A stretch of DNA of 5,997 nucleotides, from assembly GCA_946482115.1 (NCBI GenBank), contig CAMLQP010000188.1, positions 1 to 5,997 of the forward strand. Reading direction: 5' to 3'. Each line of letters begins with the position of its first letter. Position 1 is the stretch's first letter. The notes under the pieces are model-generated. The model was not told the DNA's origin. It saw nothing but the letters and a program-made list of their open reading frames with translations, and made no database searches. Made by a program: the position numbers and the translations under genes. Below are positions 1-5,997 of this stretch, in pieces. The DNA comes from an uncultured Comamonadaceae bacterium. GTDB lineage: Bacteria; Pseudomonadota; Gammaproteobacteria; Burkholderiales; Burkholderiaceae.

Positions 1-602
<602 letters not shown>

Positions 603-623
603 GGCCGCGCCGCGGAGACCGCC

Positions 624-1433
624 ATGGACCACAGCGAACTGCACCGCATCGCCGCCGCGGCCCTGCCCTTCTATGCCGAGCAGGGCGGCGAGGCCGCGCT
701 GTTCGAGCATGCCTGGCGCCAGCGCCTGCCGCTGCTCATCAAGGGCCCCACGGGCTGCGGCAAGACGCGCTTTGTGGAGCACATGGCCGCCCGCCTGGGG
801 CGGCCCCTCATCACCGTGAGCTGCCACGACGACCTGGCCGCCGCCGACCTGGTGGGCCGGCACCTGCTGGGCGCTGAGGGCACCGTGTGGGCCGACGGGC
901 CGCTGGCGCGTGCCGTGCGCCAGGGCGCCATCTGCTACCTGGACGAGGTGGTGGAAGCCCGCAAGGACACCACCGTGGTGCTGCATCCCCTGGCCGACGA
1001 CCGGCGCGTGCTGCCCATCGAGCGCACCGGCGAACAGCTGGTGGCCCCGCCCGAGTTCATGCTGGTGATCTCGTACAACCCGGGCTACCAGAGCCTGCTC
1101 AAGAGCCTCAAGCCCAGCACCCGCCAGCGCTTTATCGCGCTGACCCTGGGCTACCCGGCCCCCGCGGTGGAAGAAGCCATCCTGCGCACCGAGGCAGGCG
1201 CCAGCCCCCAACTGGCCGCCACGCTGGTGCGCCTGGGCACTGCCCTGCGCCAGCTCACCGACCAGGACCTGGAAGAAACCGCCAGCACCCGGCTGCTGGT
1301 GATGGCGGCCCGGCTGGCCGTCTCCGGCGTGCCGCTGCCGGCCGCCTGCCGCGCCGCCATCGTGGACGCACTCACCGACGACGCCGACACCGCCGCGGCG
1401 CTGTGCGAGGTGGTGCAAGCCCTGCTGGGCTGA
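624..1433 (+). CDS. norQ: NorQ, MoxR-family AAA+ ATPase for NO reductase maturation
   Basis: The product is 269 aa, the usual NorQ/CbbQ size. It is a cytoplasmic AAA+ ATPase that works with NorD to activate NorB, probably by enabling insertion of the non-heme iron FeB. Walker A is GPTGCGKT (residues 41-48) and Walker B is ICYLDE (103-108). A sensor-1 Asn lies in SYNPGY (N152), and candidate arginine fingers lie in STRQRF (R167/R169). The DDLAAADLVGRHLL segment (69-82) and the ExRKDTT stretch after Walker B are typical of the NorQ/CbbQ branch of MoxR proteins. The ATG at 624 is preceded by GGAG at 614-617 with 6 nt spacing, which supports this start. It is 21 nt downstream of norB and is separated from norD by the polyferredoxin gene. 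All ATPase motifs look intact. Confidence 0.95.
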   Translation: MDHSELHRIAAAALPFYAEQGGEAALFEHAWRQRLPLLIKGPTGCGKTRFVEHMAARLGRPLITVSCHDDLAAADLVGRHLLGAEGTVWADGPLARAVRQGAICYLDEVVEARKDTTVVLHPLADDRRVLPIERTGEQLVAPPEFMLVISYNPGYQSLLKSLKPSTRQRFIALTLGYPAPAVEEAILRTEAGASPQLAATLVRLGTALRQLTDQDLEETASTRLLVMAARLAVSGVPLPAACRAAIVDALTDDADTAAALCEVVQALLG

Positions 1434-1470
1434 GCACTCCGCCGCCGCTTCTCGCCCATGCCCACGCCCC

Positions 1471-2550
1471 ATGCAACGCCAGCGCCGCACGTTCCAGATC
1501 GCCTTCTTCGCGCTGTTCCTGCTGGCGCCGGCGCTGAACCTGCTGCGCTTTGATGTCACCGAGGTCCAGCTCTGGGTGCTGGGCCAGCGCTGGAGCCTGG
1601 GCATCGACGACTTCCGCCAGGGGCTGATCGGCCCGGGCGACATGGCCCTGCGGCTCTTCTTGCGGGCGCTGCTGCCGGCCCTGGGCCTGGTGGGCGGCTT
1701 CCTGGCCGTGGCGTGGCGCTATGGGCGCCTGTACTGCGGGTGGCTGTGCCCGCATTTCTCGCTGGTGGAGCTGCTCAACCACGTGCTGCAAAAGGCCTGC
1801 GGCCGCCTGTCGCTGTGGGACCGCAAGCCCACGCCGCGCCACGGCCTCACGCCCCAGCGCCGCTGGTGGCCGGTGTTCGTGCTGCTCTCGGTGCTGATGG
1901 GCTTTGTGTGGGCCATCACCCTGCTCACCTACCTGCTGCCGCCGGCCGATGTGTGGAGCCGGCTGGTCACGGGCACCTCCACGCCAGGGCAGCTGCGGTT
2001 CCTCGTGGCGGGCACCCTCGTCTTCAGCGCCGAATTCCTTTTGGCGCGGCACCTGTTCTGCCGCTTTGGCTGCGCCGTGGGCCTGTTCCAGAGCCTGGTG
2101 TGGATGGCCAACCCCCGCGGCCGGGTCGTGGGCTTTGCGCGCGATGCCGGGCGCCGGGCCGCGGCCCGCACCCTGCCTTCGGCCACCGGCCTGGAGCCGG
2201 CCGTCCCCGCCCACTGCCGCAGCTGCGATGCGCCGCATGGCAATGCCTGCGACCGCGCCTGCCCCATGCACCTGCCGCCGCGCCAGTTCAAGCGGCGCAA
2301 GTTCTCATGCGTGCAGTGCGGGCTGTGCGTGCAGTCCTGCGAGGCATCGCAAGCCGCGCAGCAGCGCGAGCCCCTGCTGCAGTGGAGCATCGGCGTCGAT
2401 GCCCTGCGCGAGTCGCTGCAGACCCGGCACGGGTTGGCGCTGGCCGAGCCCAAGGCTGCGCCATCGCCCGCCGGAGCTTCCCGCAACACGGGCGTGCCCC
2501 CTTGCGCCGCGCCTGCGGCACCCCATGCGGCCCACGCCGCGGAGCACTGA
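1471..2550 (+). CDS. Membrane-bound 4Fe-4S polyferredoxin, NapH/NosR/CcoG-like, within the nor operon
   Basis: This 359-aa protein has about four to five hydrophobic helices (near residues 8-26, 62-82, 132-157, 176-194, possibly 199-212). Two CxxxC motifs flank membrane segments: C89-GWL-C93-P and C197-RFG-C201, the second lacking the usual following Pro. A ferredoxin-like C-terminal domain has C249-x2-C252-x7-C260-x3-C264-P and C280-x2-C283-x2-C286-x3-C290, enough for two 4Fe-4S clusters. This layout matches the polyferredoxin core of NapH, NosR and CcoG, which are inner-membrane electron-transfer or assembly factors. The N-terminal FMN-binding region of NosR is absent. Residues 325-359 form an Ala/Pro-rich tail ending in HAAHAAEH with one extra Cys. 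The ATG at 1471 is the only sensible start between the norQ stop and the coding start, but it has no clear Shine-Dalgarno, so translation may be coupled to norQ (37 nt gap). I infer a role in electron supply or cofactor assembly for NO reductase; the exact role cannot be read from the sequence. Confidence 0.9.
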   Translation: MQRQRRTFQIAFFALFLLAPALNLLRFDVTEVQLWVLGQRWSLGIDDFRQGLIGPGDMALRLFLRALLPALGLVGGFLAVAWRYGRLYCGWLCPHFSLVELLNHVLQKACGRLSLWDRKPTPRHGLTPQRRWWPVFVLLSVLMGFVWAITLLTYLLPPADVWSRLVTGTSTPGQLRFLVAGTLVFSAEFLLARHLFCRFGCAVGLFQSLVWMANPRGRVVGFARDAGRRAAARTLPSATGLEPAVPAHCRSCDAPHGNACDRACPMHLPPRQFKRRKFSCVQCGLCVQSCEASQAAQQREPLLQWSIGVDALRESLQTRHGLALAEPKAAPSPAGASRNTGVPPCAAPAAPHAAHAAEH

Positions 2551-2551
2551 C

Positions 2552-4441
2552 ATGGAAGAGTGGATCGGCCAGCAATGGCACCGCCTCGTCACCCGCTGGG
2601 CCGAGCCCGCCAACGCAGCGGCTGCCGTTTCGCTCGACGAAATGCGCAAGCCGCTGGGCTTGCTGCTGCGCTGCGGCGGCGGCCCGGCGGGACTGCGCAT
2701 CGGCCCCGCCGCCGCCCGCGGCCACGGCGGCCCGCGCGGCTGGGCGCAGCGCGTGGCCGGCAGCGGCACGCGTGCGCCCCTGCCGGAGTTGCACAGCGAC
2801 CTGCTGGCCCTGCCGCCCACGGTGGCGGTGTTTGCAGACAAGGCGCTGAACCGATCGCTCTACCTCTGGCTGGCCGCCCTGGCATCGCAGTGGGGCACGG
2901 TGAACCCGCCGCAGGGCAGCGGCTGGCTGGGGCACAACCTGGCCGCCGCGCGCGCCACGCTCGCCACCTTTCCGGGCCTGGCCGGCCCCTACGCGCAGCT
3001 CCGCCAGGCCCAGCTGGCGCTGCGGCCTGCGCTCGCCACGCTGCGCCGGCCCGCCGGCGAGGCCGAGGTCTGGGTGCAGCGGGCCCTGCAGGGCGAATTC
3101 GACGACGGCGTGCCAGCGCACAGGGCGTGGCCGCACGACCTCGGCCCGGCTGCCGTGGCCCCCGTGTGGCTTTGGCTCGACGGCGGCAGCGGCACGGCGG
3201 GCGAGGCGTCGGTGCGCCAAGCGCAACCGCCCGCACCCCAGGCCGCGCGCGAAGCCACTGCGGCGCCGGCGCCGGAAGACCGCACGCGCCGCAAGGCCGA
3301 GCGCGTGCACGACGAGCGCCACGCCGCGCCGCTCATGCTGTTCTTCCGCGCCGAATCCATCCTCTCCTGGGGCGAGTTCACCAAGGTGCAACGTGCCGAC
3401 GACGACAGCGACGACGGCAACGCGCTGGAGGCCGCCCGCGACATGGACGTGATCGCCATTGCCGACGACCCGGGCCATGCCAACCGCCTGGCCGCGCGCG
3501 TGCGCTTCGACCTGGATCTGCCCAGCGCCGCGGCCGACGACGTGGCCCTCGGCCCCGGCGGACACCTGCCTGAGTGGGACTGGAAGGCCGGCGTGCTGCG
3601 GCCCGCGCACTGCGCCGTGCAATGCCGCGCGGCGCGCGACGCGGCACCGTTCACGCCGCATGCCCAGCTGCGCACCACCGTGCGCCAGGTGCGCCGCCGG
3701 CTGGAAGTGCTGCGCGCAGCCCCTTTGCGCGCGCACGCCCAGGCCGACGGCGACGAGCTGGACGTGGACGCGTGGGTGCGCCACGCCGCCGACGCGGCCG
3801 CCTGGCGCAGCGAATCCCCCGCCGTGTGGCAACGCCGCGTGCGGGCCGAGCGCAGCCTGGCCACGCTGCTGCTGGCGGACCTGTCGCTCTCTACCGACGC
3901 GCACGTGGCGGGCGCGGGCCAGCCCATGCGCGTGGTGGACGTGATCCGCGATGCGCTGTATGTGTTTGGCGAGGCGCTGGCGGCGGGTGGCGACACCTTC
4001 GAGATGCTGGGCTTCAGCTCCGTGCGGCGCCAGAACGTGCGCATCCAGCACCTCAAGGGCTTTGACGAAGCCTGGACGGGCGCCGCCCAGGCCCGGGTCG
4101 GCGCCATCAAGCCCGGCTACTACACGCGCATGGGTGCCGCCATCCGCCACGCCACGGCGCGCCTGGCCGCGCGGCCCGAGCGCCAGCGCCTGCTGCTGCT
4201 GCTGACCGATGGCAAGCCCAACGACCTGGACGTGTACGAAGGCCGCTACGGGCTGGAGGACACGCGCCATGCGGTGCAGGAGGCGCGCGCGCAGGGCCTC
4301 ACGCCGTTTGCCGTGACCATCGACGACGCGGGCCACGACTACCTGCCCTACCTCTTCGGCCGACAGGGCTACGCCCTGGTGCACCGCCCACGCGACCTGG
4401 CGCAACGGCTGGCGGCCGTGTATAGCCAGCTCACCAGATAG
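2552..4441 (+). CDS. norD: NorD, von Willebrand factor A protein for NO reductase activation
   Basis: The product is 629 aa, the usual NorD length. NorD is the partner of NorQ; the pair acts on the cytoplasmic side of NorB during active-site maturation. The C-terminal vWA domain (about 435-625) has a complete MIDAS metal site: D443-L-S445-L-S447, T525 in YYTRMG, and D553 in LLTDGKPND. The N-terminal about 210 residues are mostly helical. An Ala/Pro/Arg-rich linker follows (about 211-250), then an acidic run DDDSDD (283-288), as in other NorD/CbbO-type proteins. The ATG at 2552 starts one base after the stop of the polyferredoxin gene and has GGAG at 2541-2544 with a 7-nt spacer, so tight coupling is expected. 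The same frame stays open upstream to 1904, but that part overlaps the polyferredoxin gene and does not resemble NorD. The stop is at 4439-4441, and no terminator hairpin follows it. Confidence 0.94.
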   Translation: MEEWIGQQWHRLVTRWAEPANAAAAVSLDEMRKPLGLLLRCGGGPAGLRIGPAAARGHGGPRGWAQRVAGSGTRAPLPELHSDLLALPPTVAVFADKALNRSLYLWLAALASQWGTVNPPQGSGWLGHNLAAARATLATFPGLAGPYAQLRQAQLALRPALATLRRPAGEAEVWVQRALQGEFDDGVPAHRAWPHDLGPAAVAPVWLWLDGGSGTAGEASVRQAQPPAPQAAREATAAPAPEDRTRRKAERVHDERHAAPLMLFFRAESILSWGEFTKVQRADDDSDDGNALEAARDMDVIAIADDPGHANRLAARVRFDLDLPSAAADDVALGPGGHLPEWDWKAGVLRPAHCAVQCRAARDAAPFTPHAQLRTTVRQVRRRLEVLRAAPLRAHAQADGDELDVDAWVRHAADAAAWRSESPAVWQRRVRAERSLATLLLADLSLSTDAHVAGAGQPMRVVDVIRDALYVFGEALAAGGDTFEMLGFSSVRRQNVRIQHLKGFDEAWTGAAQARVGAIKPGYYTRMGAAIRHATARLAARPERQRLLLLLTDGKPNDLDVYEGRYGLEDTRHAVQEARAQGLTPFAVTIDDAGHDYLPYLFGRQGYALVHRPRDLAQRLAAVYSQLTR

Positions 4442-4465
4442 AAATGATGCAGCGCACCACGGCCT

Positions 4466-4479
4466 TTGACCAAGGTCAT
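4466..4479 (+). promoter_or_regulatory. FNR/DNR-type box (TTGAC-N4-GTCAT) upstream of the dnr-like gene
   Basis: The site reads TTGACCAAGGTCAT and contains the perfect inverted repeat TGACC-AA-GGTCA (4467-4478). The family consensus is TTGAT-N4-ATCAA; this site keeps the TTGA half and departs from consensus in the right half. Its centre (4472/4473) lies 41.5 bp upstream of the start site predicted from the TTTAAT box at 4502-4507, which is the class II activator position. The downstream regulator has the recognition-helix residues expected to bind TTGA half-sites, so autoregulation is plausible. This is a sequence-based prediction only. Confidence 0.6.
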
Positions 4480-4480
4480 G

Positions 4481-4500
4481 AAGATGCATCTCGCATCCTT
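4481..4500 (+). promoter_or_regulatory. NsrR-like operator in the dnr-like promoter
   Basis: The element begins with AAGATGCAT (4481-4489), which matches the NsrR half-site known from enterobacteria (AAGATGCATTT) at 10 of 11 positions through 4491. AGATGCATCT (4482-4491) is a perfect 10-bp palindrome, and GATGC (4483-4487) is repeated inverted as GCATC (4493-4497). NsrR is an Fe-S repressor that releases DNA when it meets NO. The element would span about -33 to -14 of the predicted promoter, where bound protein would block RNA polymerase. The second 11-bp half of a full NsrR site is poorly conserved. Confidence 0.45.
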
Positions 4501-4501
4501 G

Positions 4502-4507
4502 TTTAAT
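4502..4507 (+). promoter_or_regulatory. Putative -10 box (TTTAAT) of the dnr-like gene
   Basis: TTTAAT stands out in an otherwise GC-rich stretch and differs from TATAAT at one position. It predicts transcription from about 4513-4514 and a 5' untranslated leader of about 27 nt before the ATG at 4541. The hexamer at the -35 position (TGAAGA, 4479-4484) is poor, as expected for an activator-dependent promoter with the FNR-type box overlapping that region. Confidence 0.5.
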
Positions 4508-4540
4508 GGCGCATTTCCACAAGACCCACAAGCCTGCGCC

Positions 4541-5338
4541 ATGGACATCCGGCAGTTCGACATTCCACGCTATCTCTCGGCCCTGCCGCTGTTCCAGGAA
4601 TCTACCTCCGAAGAGCTTTCTCGCTTGGCCACCGGCTGCCGCCTGCGGCGGTTCGCTCGCGGCGACAGCATCTTCCGCGTGGGCACGCCGTGCGAGGAGT
4701 TCCACGTCACCGTGCTGGGCCAAGTCAAGCTCTTTGCGCTTTCACCTGCCGGCCAGGAGAAGGTGATCGAGCTGGTGGGCCCCGGCATGAGCTTTGCCGA
4801 AGCCCTGATGTTCACCGGCAAGCCCTACATCATCAACGCCCAGGCGCTGGCCGACACCCTGCTGCTGAGCGTGGACAAGGCCACGGTGGAGCGCGAGATC
4901 GAGGCTGACCCGCGCTTTGCAATGCGCATGCTGGCCGGCATCTCGCGGCGGCTGCATGGGCTGGTGCACGATGTGCAGACCTACACGCTGCACAGCGGCA
5001 TGCAGCGCGTCATCAGCTATCTGTTGCACGAGCTGCCTGAGGAATCGAACGACGCCGCCAGCATCGCGCTGGCCTGCGCGGGCCACGGCCAGCCGCAAGG
5101 CCCCGGTGGCCTGAACGTGACCTTGCCGGTGAGCAAGGCCACCATGGCCTCGCGCCTGTCGCTCACGCCGGAGTACTTCTCGCGCGTGCTCCACGAACTG
5201 GAGGATGCCGGGCTCATCCGCATGGACAAACGCGACATCCACATCCCCGACGCTGCACGCCTGGCCGCGCACACCTGGCCCGAGCCCTGCTCTCGCCGGT
5301 GCATGTCAGCCCAGGCCGCCGTGGCGCTACCCGCCTGA
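4541..5338 (+). CDS. dnr: Crp/Fnr-family transcriptional regulator, DNR-like (NO-responsive denitrification regulator)
   Basis: The product is 265 aa from the ATG at 4541. A TTG at 4466 would extend the frame by 25 residues, but it lies inside the predicted FNR box and upstream of the predicted transcript start, so the ATG is preferred despite lacking a clear Shine-Dalgarno. Residues about 10-125 form a cyclic-nucleotide-binding-like sensor fold. GQVKLFALSPAGQEKVIEL and SFAEALMF closely resemble P. aeruginosa DNR. A long dimerisation helix follows (about 125-165), then a winged helix-turn-helix (about 195-235) with E211-YF-S214-R215, the E-x-x-S-R signature that recognises TTGA half-sites. 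The FNR-type N-terminal cysteine cluster is absent, so it should not carry a 4Fe-4S cluster; DNR proteins sense NO through heme. It is odd in having an extra loop of about 20 residues (about 167-190) before the DNA-binding domain and an extended C-terminus. It probably controls the adjacent nor operon. NnrR or another Crp/Fnr subgroup is possible. Confidence 0.86.
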   Translation: MDIRQFDIPRYLSALPLFQESTSEELSRLATGCRLRRFARGDSIFRVGTPCEEFHVTVLGQVKLFALSPAGQEKVIELVGPGMSFAEALMFTGKPYIINAQALADTLLLSVDKATVEREIEADPRFAMRMLAGISRRLHGLVHDVQTYTLHSGMQRVISYLLHELPEESNDAASIALACAGHGQPQGPGGLNVTLPVSKATMASRLSLTPEYFSRVLHELEDAGLIRMDKRDIHIPDAARLAAHTWPEPCSRRCMSAQAAVALPA

Positions 5339-5498
5339 CCTGGGCTTGCCAACTCTGTATGGCCGCGTGGCCGCGTGCGGGTGGGGCCGACTTTGACTAG
5401 GGGCGCACCCTGCCGGCCAACTGGTCGAAGCCCTCACTCGATCATCGGCTGGCCTGCACCGAGCGCATCCATGGCCTCGCGCGAACGGCTTCCGCTGA

Positions 5499-5510
5499 CA
5501 CCGAACGGTG
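5499..5510. repeat. Palindrome CACCG-AA-CGGTG in the metY leader, with GAACGG repeats
   Basis: CACCGAACGGTG has perfect 5-bp inverted arms around AA. CGAACGG occurs here (5502-5508) and again exactly 20 bp upstream (5482-5488), about two helical turns. The inverted copy ACCGTTC lies at 5599-5605, directly before the metY ribosome binding site. The 2-nt centre favours a protein-binding DNA site over an RNA hairpin. No known regulator consensus was recognised, and chance occurrence in GC-rich DNA is possible. Confidence 0.35.
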
Positions 5511-5516
5511 CCATAA

Positions 5517-5997
<481 letters not shown>

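Noticed and set aside
1904..2551. Upstream extension of norD to an ATG at 1904 (845 aa)
   Set aside because: The extra 216 residues overlap the polyferredoxin gene out of frame and look like shadow sequence. The ATG at 2552 has a good Shine-Dalgarno and gives the normal NorD length.
4466..4540. N-terminal extension of the regulator from TTG at 4466
   Set aside because: The TTG lies inside the FNR-type box and upstream of the predicted transcription start; family similarity begins after the ATG at 4541.
2288..4723. Very long open frame (811 codons) on the minus strand opposite norD
   Set aside because: It is the antisense shadow of norD and its neighbours in GC-rich DNA. Its composition is low-complexity Arg/Ala/Gly/His, it has no recognisable domain, and the plus strand carries a clear MIDAS protein.
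5391..5405. Second FNR-like box beginning TTTGAC after the dnr-like gene
   Set aside because: Only the left half resembles the motif; the right half (GGCGC) has no match to the ATCAA side.
5360..5454. Possible intrinsic terminator after the dnr-like gene
   Set aside because: The inverted repeats are short with long unequal spacers and no T-run follows. The arms are no better than expected by chance at this GC content.

Overview
The window is GC-rich, tightly packed, and read entirely on the + strand. Its gene content points to a denitrifying betaproteobacterium, most likely in the Burkholderiales and probably Comamonadaceae-like (Acidovorax/Diaphorobacter type). This placement is inferred from protein style, GC content and gene neighbourhood, not from a database search.

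Positions 1-4441 are the 3' part of a nitric oxide reductase (cNOR) operon. It runs: end of norB (catalytic subunit, truncated by the window edge), norQ (MoxR-type AAA+ ATPase), a membrane-bound 4Fe-4S polyferredoxin of the NapH/NosR/CcoG type, and norD (von Willebrand A protein with an intact MIDAS motif). Intergenic gaps are 21, 37 and 1 nt, so the four genes are almost certainly co-transcribed. NorQ and NorD are known as the ATPase/vWA pair that matures the NorB active site. The polyferredoxin lies exactly between these two partners and is the least explained member of the operon.

Positions 4442-4540 hold a compact putative promoter. It has an FNR/DNR-type box, an NsrR-like AAGATGCAT element and a TTTAAT -10 box. 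The FNR box centre falls at -41.5 from the start site predicted by that -10, and the NsrR-like element fills the spacer. Downstream (4541-5338) is a Crp/Fnr-family regulator resembling DNR, the NO-responsive denitrification regulator. It carries the E-x-x-S-R recognition-helix signature that reads TTGA-type boxes. The likely logic is activation by a DNR/FNR protein under low oxygen and NO, with NO-relievable repression by NsrR; read-through from norD may add positive feedback.

Positions 5339-5621 form a 283-bp non-coding gap with several small inverted and direct repeats but no convincing intrinsic terminator. A housekeeping gene follows: the N-terminal part of metY, encoding O-acetylhomoserine sulfhydrylase, which runs off the right edge. 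It appears functionally unrelated to the nor cluster.

No tRNA, rRNA, CRISPR array, insertion sequence or phage gene was recognised. Nothing here is clearly a wholly new system. The best leads are the polyferredoxin between norQ and norD and the two-input promoter of the dnr-like gene.
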